From: Prochlorococcus sp. AG-418-M08
Lineage (GTDB): Bacteria; Cyanobacteriota; Cyanobacteriia; PCC-6307; Cyanobiaceae
NCBI GenBank assembly: GCA_003213955.1
Contig: QCMG01000001.1
Span: 1 to 64,000 of the forward strand
Length of the DNA: 64,000 nucleotides
Direction of reading: 5' to 3'
A program made the translations under genes and the position numbers. This document shows, piece after piece, positions 11,625 through 22,288 of the stretch. Within the stretch, counting starts at the first letter, position 1. Every line of letters begins with the position of its first letter. The notes beneath the pieces are model-generated. The model was not told where the DNA came from. It did not search any database and saw only the letters and a list, made by a program, of their open reading frames with translations.

Positions 11625-12662
11625 TTATCCTATTTGTAAAAGCATTTTTGCTCGGCAGGCTGCGCTAAATAGTCCAAATTCTTCATCTAAAATTACATTC
11701 ACAGGTATATTTTTAAGAATATCTTTTAATCTGCCTTTATCTGAAAATTGTTTCATAAATAAACTTGATTTAAAGTTTTTGATATGTTTTGGAGCGGTCC
11801 CTCCAGAAATCCATAACCCTCCAAAGCACAATTCTTGAAGAGCAACATCTCCTAATAAAGTGGCGTAAGCATCTAACCATATTCCTTCCACCTGAATCAT
11901 TAGGGCATCCCCTTGATTAGAAAGATTACAAATTTTTTGAGGAAGTTCTTTTCTCAAATTATCAGAAATTTTCAATTCTTTTAAGTATCCTCTTAAAGGA
12001 TGGTTTTTAGCATCGGATTTGCTAAGTCTCCATTCTGCTATTCTTGACAACCCATTACCACTAATAATTCTCTCGCAAGATATCCTTTTAACTTTTAATG
12101 AATTTTTGAGCCAATTCTTTAATTCCCATTCTAATTTTGACTTTGGCGAGTATTCAACATGACCACCTTCGCTAGCTAAAACTTTTACTTTACTTCCAGA
12201 TATTATTCCCCTCGCAATGCCTAGACCAGTTCCAGCCCCAACAATAGCATGCATATCTTTGTTAGATCCTGCTGACTGGTTTCCAATTTGAATATTACAA
12301 TATTGACTTTTTTTTAAAAAAGGTATTCCATAAATTTGCACAGCAAAATCATTTACTAGCTCGCAACTTTTAAATTTAAATTTCTTTTTCAATTCATTGC
12401 AGGAAATATCCCATGATAAATTTGTAATTTTTGCATTGTTGTTAGATAAAGGACCTGCTACGGCGAAACATGCAGTAGCAGGATGAGCAATATTTTTGCA
12501 TTCATTTTTGAGAAAATCTTCTAGGATTAGATCAAAAGAATCCCAATTAGAAGATTTATATTTCTTTTTGAATAATAACTTAGGCGAATTATCATTTATT
12601 ACTATTTCAAATATTCCCAGTAGGACCTTTGTACCTCCTAAATCACAAGCGAGAAAATTCAT
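11625..12662 (-). CDS. glk: Glucokinase
   Basis: LACDLGGTKVLLGIFE, GAGTGLGIA, EGGHVEYSP. Confidence 0.9.
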   Translation of the reverse strand: MNFLACDLGGTKVLLGIFEIVINDNSPKLLFKKKYKSSNWDSFDLILEDFLKNECKNIAHPATACFAVAGPLSNNNAKITNLSWDISCNELKKKFKFKSCELVNDFAVQIYGIPFLKKSQYCNIQIGNQSAGSNKDMHAIVGAGTGLGIARGIISGSKVKVLASEGGHVEYSPKSKLEWELKNWLKNSLKVKRISCERIISGNGLSRIAEWRLSKSDAKNHPLRGYLKELKISDNLRKELPQKICNLSNQGDALMIQVEGIWLDAYATLLGDVALQELCFGGLWISGGTAPKHIKNFKSSLFMKQFSDKGRLKDILKNIPVNVILDEEFGLFSAACRAKMLLQIG

Positions 12663-12672
12663 ATTCTTGAAA

Positions 12673-14589
12673 TTATTCTGTTCTCCCTTTTTTATCTATT
12701 AATTCATCCATTAATTTGTAAAGATTAGGTAAATTGAAAATTCCTAAATTTCTTCCATTCAAAGCTCTTAAGGCTACTGAATCAATCTCCTCTTCTTTAT
12801 CTCCAATAACTGCAATTAGAGGAACTCTCCCGAGAGTTGCCTCTCTAATTTTATATCCTATTTTTTCATTCCTAATATCAACTTTTGATCGGTAACCATT
12901 ATTGTTTATTAATTCATTAAACTTTAAACACTTTTCAATATTTCTATCAGTAATGCTCAATAAAATTATTTGATAAGGGGCAAGCCAAATTGGGAATTTT
13001 GCCTCATATTGTTCTATCAAGATGCCGATAAATCTCTCAAAGGATCCTAAAATTGCTCTATGAAGCATAACTGGATTTCTTTTTTCATTATCAATATCTA
13101 CATAAGTTGCATCCAATCTAATAGGCATTGAGAAATCAACCTGAATAGTTCCGCATTGCCAGACTCTATTAAGACAATCTTTTAATGAGAATTCTATTTT
13201 TGGACCATAAAAAGCACCTTCACCTGGTTGGAGTTCCCATTTTAGATTCTTATTATCGAGAGCTTTAGTAAGTGCCTCTTCTGATTTATCCCAAATCTCT
13301 TCACTACCTACCCTCTTTTCGGGACGAGTTGATAATTTGATAATGATTTCATCAAAACCAAAAGTTTTATAAACCTCGAAAACAAGTTCTATAAAAGTAG
13401 ATACCTCTTCTTGAATTTGCTCTTCTGTGCAGAATATATGTGCATCATCTTGAGTAAAGTTTCTTACTCTCATTAAGCCGTGTAGTGCGCCAGAGGGCTC
13501 GTTTCTGTGACAAGAACCAAATTCAGCAAGACGAATAGGTAAATCCTTATAACTTTTTAAACCTTGATTAAATACTTGAATATGGCATGGACAATTCATT
13601 GGTTTAATTGCATAAGTCCGATTTTCCGATGCAGTAGTGAACATATCTTCTCTAAATTTTTCCCAATGACCGGATTTTTCCCAAAGAGATTTATCGACAG
13701 CTTGAGGGGTTTTTATTTCTAAATAGTCGTTTTTGTTAAGTATTTCTCTTATGTACTTTTCCAGTACTTGGTAGATTTTCCATCCATTTGGATGCCAAAA
13801 AATCATTCCCGGGGATTCTTCCTGTATATGAAATAGTGAATGTCTTTTACCAAGTTTTCTATGATCCCTTTTTTCCGCTTCTTCAATTCTTGTTAAGTAG
13901 TCATTGAGTTCTTTTTCTTTTGCCCATGCAGTTCCATATATTCTCTGTAATGATTCATTCTCACTATTACCTCTCCAATATGAACCTGATAATTTAAGTA
14001 ATTTAAAGTGTCTCAAATGTCTAGTGTTGGGAACGTGAGGCCCTCTACACATGTCGATATATTCTTCGTGTTTATATAAATTGATGAGTCCTTCCTCAGG
14101 AATTTCTTCAATTATTCGTAATTTAAAAGTCTCATCTCTTTCTTTAAAAGTCTTAATTGCCTCTTCTTTAGAAACTTGTAAAATTTCAACGTCATAGTTT
14201 GTTTTTATTAATTTATTAATTCTATTTTCTATCTTTATTAAATCTTCAGGAGTAAATCTATATTCAGAAAAAATATCGTAATAAAAACCATCTTCAATTA
14301 CAGGCCCAATCGCCATTTTAATATCAGAGTAAATTTGTTTAACTGCATGACCAATAAGGTGAGCAAAGGAATGTCTTATTATTTCAATTCCTTCTTTATC
14401 TTTTGATGTGATGATTACAACTTTGGAATCTCTATTTATAGGAATAGTTGCATCCAGAAGAACATCATTTACTTTTCCAGCAATTGTTGCTTTAGCTAAA
14501 CCAGAGCCTATACTCTGGGCAATTTCTAAAATAGTGACAGATTTTTCGAAAACCTTTTTTGAACCATCAGGCAAGGTTATTATCGGCAT
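12673..14589 (-). CDS. thrS: Threonyl-tRNA synthetase
   Basis: 638 aa with TGS domain and class II motifs; [21 protein letters not shown]. Confidence 0.97.
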   Translation of the reverse strand: MPIITLPDGSKKVFEKSVTILEIAQSIGSGLAKATIAGKVNDVLLDATIPINRDSKVVIITSKDKEGIEIIRHSFAHLIGHAVKQIYSDIKMAIGPVIEDGFYYDIFSEYRFTPEDLIKIENRINKLIKTNYDVEILQVSKEEAIKTFKERDETFKLRIIEEIPEEGLINLYKHEEYIDMCRGPHVPNTRHLRHFKLLKLSGSYWRGNSENESLQRIYGTAWAKEKELNDYLTRIEEAEKRDHRKLGKRHSLFHIQEESPGMIFWHPNGWKIYQVLEKYIREILNKNDYLEIKTPQAVDKSLWEKSGHWEKFREDMFTTASENRTYAIKPMNCPCHIQVFNQGLKSYKDLPIRLAEFGSCHRNEPSGALHGLMRVRNFTQDDAHIFCTEEQIQEEVSTFIELVFEVYKTFGFDEIIIKLSTRPEKRVGSEEIWDKSEEALTKALDNKNLKWELQPGEGAFYGPKIEFSLKDCLNRVWQCGTIQVDFSMPIRLDATYVDIDNEKRNPVMLHRAILGSFERFIGILIEQYEAKFPIWLAPYQIILLSITDRNIEKCLKFNELINNNGYRSKVDIRNEKIGYKIREATLGRVPLIAVIGDKEEEIDSVALRALNGRNLGIFNLPNLYKLMDELIDKKGRTE

Positions 14590-14592
14590 GAT

Positions 14593-15609
14593 TTATTTCT
14601 CCATTTCAAAGAATCCCAAGTTTGATTTAACTCTTTTTAAAGTCTGATTTGCTAAATCTTCAGCTTTTTCCTTCCCTTCGTAAAGGATTTTATTTAATTG
14701 ATAGGGATCATTAATTAGTAATTTATATTTTTTCTGAATAGGTTCTAGTGATTCAATAATTTGTTCAGTAATTAATTTTTTAAATGTTCCCCATCCAGTT
14801 TCTGAGAATTCATTTTCACATTGAGAAATTCCCTTTCCAGATAATATTGAATAAATCATTAAAAGATTTTTAGATTCTGGTCTCTCAGGGTTGTTAAATT
14901 CAATTCCAATAGAACTGTCACTTTTTGCTTTTTTTATTTTTTTTGTGATTATTTCAGGAGGATCTAATAAGTTAACACGACTGCCCTCATTAGGATCGCT
15001 TTTGCTCATCTTTTTTGAACCATCAATTAAACTCATTATTTTTGACCCATTCTTCATGATTATTGGTTGAGGGATTTTTAAAATATTTTTATCCTTACTA
15101 AATCTGGCATTAATTCTCTGTTGTGCAATATCTCTGGCAAGTTCAAGATGTTGTTTTTGATCTTCACCTACTGGTACAAAGTCAGCCTCATATAGAAGAA
15201 TGTCTGCAGCCATGAGGATAGGATAGTCAAATAATCCAATGGATACATTATTTCCCTGTTGTATGGATTTTTCTTTGAATTGAATCATTCTTTCCATCCA
15301 ATTTATAGGAGTCATGCAATTTAATATCCAACAAAGTTCTGAATGTGCAGAAACCTGACTTTGGACAAAAATCGAGCATATCTTGGGATCTATCCCACAA
15401 GCGACGTACAAAGCAGCAGTAGAGAGGGTGTTCTTAGATAATTCTTTGGGGTTATATGAAGCTGTGATTGCGTGTAAATCAACTACACATAGAAATGTTT
15501 CATATTGCTCTTGAAGTGAAACCCAATTATTAATGGCCCCGAGCCAATTCCCAATATGTAAATCACCAGTTGGTTGAACTCCTGAAAGAATTCTTTTTTT
15601 ATTTTTCAT
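14593..15609 (-). CDS. trpS: Tryptophanyl-tRNA synthetase
   Basis: SGVQPTGDLHIGNWLGA and KMSKS. Confidence 0.96.
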   Translation of the reverse strand: MKNKKRILSGVQPTGDLHIGNWLGAINNWVSLQEQYETFLCVVDLHAITASYNPKELSKNTLSTAALYVACGIDPKICSIFVQSQVSAHSELCWILNCMTPINWMERMIQFKEKSIQQGNNVSIGLFDYPILMAADILLYEADFVPVGEDQKQHLELARDIAQQRINARFSKDKNILKIPQPIIMKNGSKIMSLIDGSKKMSKSDPNEGSRVNLLDPPEIITKKIKKAKSDSSIGIEFNNPERPESKNLLMIYSILSGKGISQCENEFSETGWGTFKKLITEQIIESLEPIQKKYKLLINDPYQLNKILYEGKEKAEDLANQTLKRVKSNLGFFEMEK

Positions 15610-16021
15610 CCTCTCCTACTTCTATAGATTGGATCTCTTCTTCTGATTGACTTTTTACTGGTCTTGCAAAAGGGTCAGGAGCTGTTTTTGTCTTTTCTTC
15701 ATAAGGATTTTGTGATTGTCTATTCGGAGAGGAGTTTTTGTTGTTTTTTGCATATTCTTTAATTGATTCAATCAATTTCTCGTCTTTGATCATTTCGCTA
15801 AGTGTTCTAACAGAGAAACCCAGAACTGCAACGGTAGACCTTAATTGAAAGGTCTCTTGTATTGATTTAACAGCTTTCATTTCGTTATCACTCAATCTTA
15901 TGCGGAATCCTCCACCATCTCTTCTGCCGCCTGATCTATCTCTGAAATTAGATCTTTCGTTATTAGAACGAGCTCTGTAATTTTCTTGCCCAGGATTATT
16001 GCTGAAATTTGAATTAGACAT
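15599..16021 (-). CDS. Conserved cyanobacterial hypothetical with Arg/Gly/Asn-rich N-terminus
   Basis: 140 aa; low-complexity basic head (NNERSNFRDRSGGRRDGGGFRIRLSDNEMKAV) followed by a compact helical region; overlaps the trpS start by 11 bp. Confidence 0.7.
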   Translation of the reverse strand: MSNSNFSNNPGQENYRARSNNERSNFRDRSGGRRDGGGFRIRLSDNEMKAVKSIQETFQLRSTVAVLGFSVRTLSEMIKDEKLIESIKEYAKNNKNSSPNRQSQNPYEEKTKTAPDPFARPVKSQSEEEIQSIEVGEDEK

Positions 16022-16186
16022 CTTGATGTTTCTTAAGTTATTTAAATAGTTTATTAACTTAGCATCTTGTTATGCAATAAGTCTTTTCAAAAGCCTTGAA
16101 TTTTTATCTTTTGATTAACGACTTATGTAATTTCGCTTTTCTCATTCATAACTTGCATTAAAATAAAATTAGAGAAATAATGCATT

Positions 16187-17527
16187 GTGTTTGATATTAG
16201 TAAAGACAACCTTTTAAAGGATTTCATAAAGTTTCCAAAAAAAAATCTTCTTATTATTTTATTATTATTGGGATTTGGGGAATGGTTTGTCAGTGACTTA
16301 ATTCATTTTGCGGGCGGCTCAATAGGATTTTTTGCGTTGTGTTTGGTGGGATATTTTTACCTGAAGAATGATAAGCCTAAATTTAATGAGCCAAATAATT
16401 TAGGTGGTTGGATAAAGTTATGTAATGAAGATTTAAATTTTTTTGAAGAACTTGAAGCAACAAATGAATTAGAGAAACAGAATTCAAAAAGACAAAAAAT
16501 ACTTGAATCGATTCTTAATAGATGTGAAAAAGAAAAAATAAGTTTTATTGGACAAAAACATCATCAAAGTTGTCAGTCTGTTTTGAAAAATTATTTTAAA
16601 GCAGATAAGTTTGACTTTGATTTATTCGAAAAACTGCCTAAATACAATTCTTCTGAAATTATTTCAGAAGAAGCTTTGAATAGTGATGCAATCTTGTATT
16701 TTATAAACCTGCCTTTGTCGGCAAATGATTTTTTGTGGCTGGAAAAATTTCCTAAAAATATGCCAATCTGGTTGGTGGCTTTAACTTCCAACGAAACAGA
16801 AGCCAAAAATCAGATAGAAGACCTAAAGTCTCAAATTTCAAGTGAATTTATAAATAAAATTATTACTTTTGATGTGAATAAGAATGAATTAACAAATATA
16901 CCTTTTTCTTTAAGGAAGTTTTTCATGAATTCATCTAAAAATATTGAAAATACAAAAAAAAGGCTCCTGAAAGAACTTCATGTTGCCTGGCAATCTGAAA
17001 TTGAAGGTATAAGAAGAATGCAGTTAAAAGGAATACAAAGAAAAAATCAAATTCTTGTAGCAACAACCGTTTTCTTATCTCCTATCCCCTCAATTGATGT
17101 TTTGGCAATGACAGTACTAAATTCTTTAATGATTAAGGAAATTAAATCTATATGGGGATGTAATTGGTCTCCTGAGATTTTAGATAAAATATCTAAAGAA
17201 ATTTTAAAGACTGCAATTGCTCAGGGAGTTATTGAATGGAGTGGACAGACTTTAATTGGCATAACAAAATTACATGGCCCAAGTTGGCTTTTTTCTGGAA
17301 CATTTCAGGCTGTCAGCGCTGCTTACTTAACAAGAGTAGTATCAAGTTCTTTGGCTGATTTTATGGCAATAACAAAGGGAGTAGAAGAACCTGATTTGGA
17401 TTTTATAAAGAAAAATTCTGAGAAAATTGTTGAAAAAGCTTTTGAAAAAGAAAAAATAAATTGGAAAGGATTTATTTCTGATCTTAGAAAACCACTCATG
17501 AAACTATCTTTTGGTTCATATTCTTAA
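16187..17527 (+). CDS. DUF697 / YcjF-like membrane-associated protein
   Basis: 446 aa with N-terminal hydrophobic segments and a C-terminal DUF697-like region (IEGIRRMQLKGIQRKNQILVATTVFLSPIPSIDVLAMTVLNSLMIKEI); GTG start. Confidence 0.75.
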   Translation: MFDISKDNLLKDFIKFPKKNLLIILLLLGFGEWFVSDLIHFAGGSIGFFALCLVGYFYLKNDKPKFNEPNNLGGWIKLCNEDLNFFEELEATNELEKQNSKRQKILESILNRCEKEKISFIGQKHHQSCQSVLKNYFKADKFDFDLFEKLPKYNSSEIISEEALNSDAILYFINLPLSANDFLWLEKFPKNMPIWLVALTSNETEAKNQIEDLKSQISSEFINKIITFDVNKNELTNIPFSLRKFFMNSSKNIENTKKRLLKELHVAWQSEIEGIRRMQLKGIQRKNQILVATTVFLSPIPSIDVLAMTVLNSLMIKEIKSIWGCNWSPEILDKISKEILKTAIAQGVIEWSGQTLIGITKLHGPSWLFSGTFQAVSAAYLTRVVSSSLADFMAITKGVEEPDLDFIKKNSEKIVEKAFEKEKINWKGFISDLRKPLMKLSFGSYS

Positions 17528-17543
17528 GGAATAATATTAAAGT

Positions 17544-18443
17544 ATGAGAAAAAATATTATTTTTTTAAGTTTGTTAATTCTGCTTTCTCTAACTTCAGGA
17601 TCATGTAAGAGAATATCAAATAAAAACGAAAGTAAAGAAGTAATACTTGCAAGTTTTACTGTTTTGGCGGACATAATTAGAAATGTTGCTAAAGATGATT
17701 TTATTGTCAGATCAATAACAAAACCTGGTGTTGAAGTTCATGGTTACCAACCAACTCCAAGTGATTTGGTAAAAGCCTCTACTGCTTTTGTTTTTATTGA
17801 TAATGGATTTGGATTTGAATTATGGGCAGAAAAATTTGTTTCTAATTTAAAAGTTAAAAGAATTACTGTTGCAGAAGATTTAGATCCTATTTTTATCAGT
17901 GAAGATTTTTATAAAGGGAAACCAAACCCCCATGCCTGGATTTCTCCAAAAAGAGGGATGCTATACGTTGATATTCTTGTGAATTCCTTATCAGAATTAA
18001 GGCCATCCAAAAGAACATTATTTGAAGAAAATGGAAAAATGTATAAAGATAAACTTTCTAAAATAGATAAAGAATTCTCACTTTTTATTAATAACTTAAA
18101 TAAAGAAAGGAGGTATCTAGTAAGTTGTGAAGGAGCTTTTTCATATTTAACAAATGATTATGGATTAGAGGAAGTTTATTTGTGGCCAGTTAATGCTGAG
18201 AGTCAAATTACTCCCAAAAGAATGGCTAGAACAATCTCACTAGTTAAAGAAAAAAATGTTCCATCTTTATTTTGCGAAAGTACTGTAAGTAACGAATCTC
18301 AAATGGTTGTTGCAAACGAAACTGGGGCTATTTTTGCAGGAAATCTTTTTGTTGATTCATTATCTGATGATAGTGGTCCTGCTAGTTCCTACATAAAAAT
18401 GCTTGAGCATAATTTGGATCTGATTAAAAAAGGACTTTATTAA
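17544..18443 (+). CDS. Metal (probably Mn) ABC transporter substrate-binding lipoprotein
   Basis: Lipobox-like LTSGSCK; TrpA/PsaA-type cluster A-I features (SFTVLADIIRNV, HGYQPTPSDL, PHAWISP); lacks the His-rich loop typical of ZnuA. Confidence 0.85.
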   Translation: MRKNIIFLSLLILLSLTSGSCKRISNKNESKEVILASFTVLADIIRNVAKDDFIVRSITKPGVEVHGYQPTPSDLVKASTAFVFIDNGFGFELWAEKFVSNLKVKRITVAEDLDPIFISEDFYKGKPNPHAWISPKRGMLYVDILVNSLSELRPSKRTLFEENGKMYKDKLSKIDKEFSLFINNLNKERRYLVSCEGAFSYLTNDYGLEEVYLWPVNAESQITPKRMARTISLVKEKNVPSLFCESTVSNESQMVVANETGAIFAGNLFVDSLSDDSGPASSYIKMLEHNLDLIKKGLY

Positions 18444-18446
18444 CTT

Positions 18447-19211
18447 ATGGAAACAATCAATTATCAAAATTTTAGGATTGAGGCAGAGAATATTTGCGTA
18501 GATTACAACGGTAAGGTGGCTTTGTATGATGCCAATTTAAGATTAAAACCTGGTCAGATTTGCGGATTAGTAGGGATGAACGGGGCCGGTAAAACAACTT
18601 TCTTTAATGCTTTGACGGGCTTTGTAAATATTTCAAAGGGAAAAATTAGAATAAATGGTGAGTCTGTAAGATCTGCTCAAAAAGATCAGACAATTGCTTA
18701 TGTGCCTCAAAATGAGGGAATTGATAGTCAATTTCCAATAAATGTTTGGGATGTAGTGATGATGGGAAGATATGGTTCGATGAATATTTTTAGATGTCCT
18801 AGAGAGTCTGATGTTCAGGCGGTTAAAGATGCTATTGAGAGAGTTGATCTTACTGATCATTTATCTACACCCATTGGAAACTTATCTGGAGGTCAGAGAA
18901 AACGAACTTTTTTAGCTAGAGCAATTGCGCAAAGAGCGTCAATATTACTTCTTGATGAGCCTTTTTCAGGTGTTGATATAAGAACTGAGAAACTTATCTC
19001 AGAATTATTTATTCAATTTAAAAATGAGGGGAAAACTATCTTATTATCAACTCATGATATGATTCATGTCCGTGAATTTTGTGATTTGGTTCTTTTGATA
19101 AATAAAACTGTTGTAGCTTATGGGGAAACCTCTGAGGTGTTTACCCCTGAAAATATTACAACCACTTTTGGAGGGATCTCACCTGATTTCTTGTTTGGAC
19201 CTGAATCCTAA
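18447..19211 (+). CDS. Metal ABC transporter ATP-binding protein
   Basis: Walker A GMNGAGKTT, LSGGQRKR signature, LLLDEPF Walker B. Confidence 0.92.
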   Translation: METINYQNFRIEAENICVDYNGKVALYDANLRLKPGQICGLVGMNGAGKTTFFNALTGFVNISKGKIRINGESVRSAQKDQTIAYVPQNEGIDSQFPINVWDVVMMGRYGSMNIFRCPRESDVQAVKDAIERVDLTDHLSTPIGNLSGGQRKRTFLARAIAQRASILLLDEPFSGVDIRTEKLISELFIQFKNEGKTILLSTHDMIHVREFCDLVLLINKTVVAYGETSEVFTPENITTTFGGISPDFLFGPES

Positions 19212-19223
19212 ATTTTAAATTAT

Positions 19224-20096
19224 ATGGAGCTCTGTTCTTTTTTAACTTTAGATTCATTTATAACAGATCCATTAACTCATGATTTTATGAGAAAAGCACT
19301 TGTTATGAGTTCATTAGTAGCAGCTGTTTGTGGTTTCTTATCTAGTTATTTAACTCTTAAAGGATGGGCTTTAATGGGAGATGCAGTATCACATTCAGTA
19401 ATGCCCGGTGTTGTGGTTGCTTATGCATTAGGTCTCCCTTTTTCATTAGGGGCATTTATTTTCGGAGTTGGTTCTGTAGCATTGATAGGGTTTGTTAAGC
19501 AGAAATCTAGGGTTAAGGAAGATACTGTTATTGGGTTGGTATTTACTGGATTTTTCGCTCTTGGAATAGTATTGGTTTCTAAGATTAAAAGTAATATTGA
19601 TTTGCACTCTATTCTTTTTGGCAGTCCATTAGGAATATCACTTTCAGATGTCAAACAAACCATATTCATTTCTTTATTGGTAGTAATCCTTTTATCAACT
19701 TTTAGAAAAGATTTAATGCTTTATTGTTTTGATCCTAGGCATGCAAAAACAGTTGGAATTAACGTATCTTTTCTTCACTATTTACTCTTAACATGCTTAT
19801 CTCTTGCAGCAGTTGTAGGCTTGCAGTCTGTTGGAATTATTTTAGTAGTTGCAATGTTGATTACACCCGGGGCTACAGCATATTTACTTACGGATAAGTT
19901 TGATAATATGACAATAATTTCAGTATTAAGTGCAATTATCTCAAGCTTAATAGGAATCTACATTAGTTTTTGGTTTGATCTTGAAACGGGTGGATCAATT
20001 GTCTTGGCACAAACTTTTATATTTTTATTTGCTTTTTTATTCGCTCCAAGATATGGAATATTTAAATTAAAGAAATTTTTTGCTGGGTATAAATGA
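19224..20096 (+). CDS. Metal ABC transporter permease (ABC-3 family)
   Basis: Polytopic; LKGWALMGDAVSHSVMPGVVVAYALGLPFSLGAF. Confidence 0.92.
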   Translation: MELCSFLTLDSFITDPLTHDFMRKALVMSSLVAAVCGFLSSYLTLKGWALMGDAVSHSVMPGVVVAYALGLPFSLGAFIFGVGSVALIGFVKQKSRVKEDTVIGLVFTGFFALGIVLVSKIKSNIDLHSILFGSPLGISLSDVKQTIFISLLVVILLSTFRKDLMLYCFDPRHAKTVGINVSFLHYLLLTCLSLAAVVGLQSVGIILVVAMLITPGATAYLLTDKFDNMTIISVLSAIISSLIGIYISFWFDLETGGSIVLAQTFIFLFAFLFAPRYGIFKLKKFFAGYK

Positions 20097-21265
20097 TAGA
20101 AGTGGAAGAAACTTTCAATAAAAAGTGGTATTGGTGGCCATTATTTCCCTTATATCCTTACGGAAAAAAGAAAACAATTTTAAGAGAATTAATTCCTGAT
20201 CAAATATGGTCCTTGGAACAAATACAGGGACTTTATTATGTTGCTGTTCCAATAAGAATGACAGCAATAAAGGTTGATAACGGCTTGATGCTAATAAACC
20301 CACTTCCTCCGACAAAAGAGTTAATAAATGAGTTAGAAAAATTAATTGCTATTCACGGCAAAGTAAAAACAATAATTTTACCTAGTGCCTCTGGACTAGA
20401 ACATAAAATAGGACTGCCAGCTCTTTCAAGAATTTTTAAAAATGCAGAAATTTGGCTTTGTCCTGGACAGTGGAGTTTCCCCATCAATCTCCCACTAGAT
20501 TTTTTAGGAATTCCATCAAAAAGATCAAGAATACTGTTTGAGGAAGGAACTCCACATACAAACTCCTTTAAATGGTCTTCATTAGGTCCACTGAATTTAG
20601 GACTTGGAAGATATCAGGAGATAAGCTGTTTTCATTATTCTACAAAAACTCTACATGTAACAGACGCAATTGTTGGAATAGACTCCACACCACCTGAGAT
20701 ATTTAATTTTGATCCAACTCCACTTCTTTTTCATTCTAGAGAGAGGGGAGATGAACCTTTGATTGACTCCATCGAACAAAGAAAAAAAGGCTGGAAAAGG
20801 TTAGTCTTATTTTCATCTTTTTTGAAACCAGGGAAATTAAATATTCCACCTTTAAAAGAAATATTTAAGTATTCGTTCAAAAAAGATCTTAGAAATTTGA
20901 GATCTCATTTCGGCATTTATCCCTTTTTATGGGACGAAGATTGGGAATCCTCTCTTGTTGAAATAATGGGTAAAGATACTCCTAAGATTCAAATTGCACC
21001 AGTTTTACAAAAATTAATTTTTCCACGTTCAAAAGAAGTGTTACTTAAATGGTTAGAAAATATCAAGTCTTTTGAAGATATGGAATATTTAATTCCAGCT
21101 CATTTTACGGCACCAATAAAATTTACAATGGAAGATTGTCAAAGATTAATTAATGAAATTAATTCCCAAAAGTGGGATAAACTACCCGAGGATAATAAAT
21201 TTCTGATGGGTTTATATAAAAAGTTGTTTGAGCTAGGAATAATTCCTGAAGAAGTAAACCTTTAA
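20093..21265 (+). CDS. DUF4336-like conserved protein (metallo-hydrolase-like)
   Basis: 390 aa; VDNGLMLINPLPPTKELINELEKL…IILPSASGLEHKIGLPALS pattern. Confidence 0.7.
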   Translation: MIEVEETFNKKWYWWPLFPLYPYGKKKTILRELIPDQIWSLEQIQGLYYVAVPIRMTAIKVDNGLMLINPLPPTKELINELEKLIAIHGKVKTIILPSASGLEHKIGLPALSRIFKNAEIWLCPGQWSFPINLPLDFLGIPSKRSRILFEEGTPHTNSFKWSSLGPLNLGLGRYQEISCFHYSTKTLHVTDAIVGIDSTPPEIFNFDPTPLLFHSRERGDEPLIDSIEQRKKGWKRLVLFSSFLKPGKLNIPPLKEIFKYSFKKDLRNLRSHFGIYPFLWDEDWESSLVEIMGKDTPKIQIAPVLQKLIFPRSKEVLLKWLENIKSFEDMEYLIPAHFTAPIKFTMEDCQRLINEINSQKWDKLPEDNKFLMGLYKKLFELGIIPEEVNL

Positions 21266-21271
21266 AAACTA

Positions 21272-21607
21272 TTATTCTTCAATAGACATGTTTTCATCAT
21301 TTTTAAGAGTTTGTTCTAGCTCTTTTCTTTGCTCCATTTGTCTTAAGAAATATCCTGTCATCATTGCAGAAGATAATAAATTGGCAATGTTGTCTTTTGA
21401 AGATGTTATTTTTACATCAAATTGATCTGAAGGAAGCATTCCAAGAAGACCTTGAACATTATGTCTAATAATTTCTTGAATATCTTCACTAGCTGATTTT
21501 GCTACTCTTTGCAAAACTTCTGGAGATTGTTTTTGTAAATATTGTATTAAATCATTCTCATCGTTTGGATCATTATTTTCAGTGGCAAGAAATTCTGGAT
21601 TAAACAT
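21272..21607 (-). CDS. DUF760-like conserved cyanobacterial protein
   Basis: 111 aa; LIQYLQKQSPEVLQRVAKSASEDIQEIIRHNVQGLLGMLP. Confidence 0.75.
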   Translation of the reverse strand: MFNPEFLATENNDPNDENDLIQYLQKQSPEVLQRVAKSASEDIQEIIRHNVQGLLGMLPSDQFDVKITSSKDNIANLLSSAMMTGYFLRQMEQRKELEQTLKNDENMSIEE

Positions 21608-21652
21608 TTCTAAAACTTCATGATATAAAGACCCTACAACATCAAGTACCCA

Positions 21653-22237
21653 TTAATCTAAATTATTAAGGGCAGGGAACCGAATAGGTCCAATTTTATT
21701 AAAAGGCCAGTATCTAAAAATTGCTTTGCCAATGACCTTTTCATAGGGTAAAAATCCCCAAATATGGGAGTCCATACTGTTATTTCTATTATCTCCCATC
21801 ACCCATAATGACTCTTCTGGGACAATAAAAGGCCCTATAGAATAATTAATATTTTTGTCAAAAACGTAATTTTTTTGAGCTATATCATTTAAGAAAAGGT
21901 TACCGTCTTTTACTTCTACCTTGTCTCCAGGTATTCCAATTACTCTTTTTATTAGTGCAGTATCTGCTTCATAGCCAGCATTAATTAATTGTTCCGGAAC
22001 GTTAAAAACAACTATTTTATTTTTTAATTTTGAAAGATTTGATTTAGATGTGATTTTAGGGGTTACTTTCTCAACAAGAATTTTATCTTGTATTTGAAGA
22101 GTTGGAAGCATTGAACCGGATGGTATCCATCTTGGCTCTATAACCTGCCATCGTATAATTAGAGCAATAGATATCCATATTAAAAGATTTTTAAAATCCT
22201 TAATCATTGAATTTCTTTTTTCTTCAGTTTTAGACAT
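21653..22237 (-). CDS. lepB: Signal peptidase I
   Basis: SGSMLPTL catalytic Ser motif, ALIKRVIGIPGD catalytic Lys region, VMGDNRNNSMDS. Confidence 0.95.
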   Translation of the reverse strand: MSKTEEKRNSMIKDFKNLLIWISIALIIRWQVIEPRWIPSGSMLPTLQIQDKILVEKVTPKITSKSNLSKLKNKIVVFNVPEQLINAGYEADTALIKRVIGIPGDKVEVKDGNLFLNDIAQKNYVFDKNINYSIGPFIVPEESLWVMGDNRNNSMDSHIWGFLPYEKVIGKAIFRYWPFNKIGPIRFPALNNLD

Positions 22238-22288
22238 GTTTTATTTAATTCAGTTATAAGGAAAAATCACAAAGCATTTATATAAATT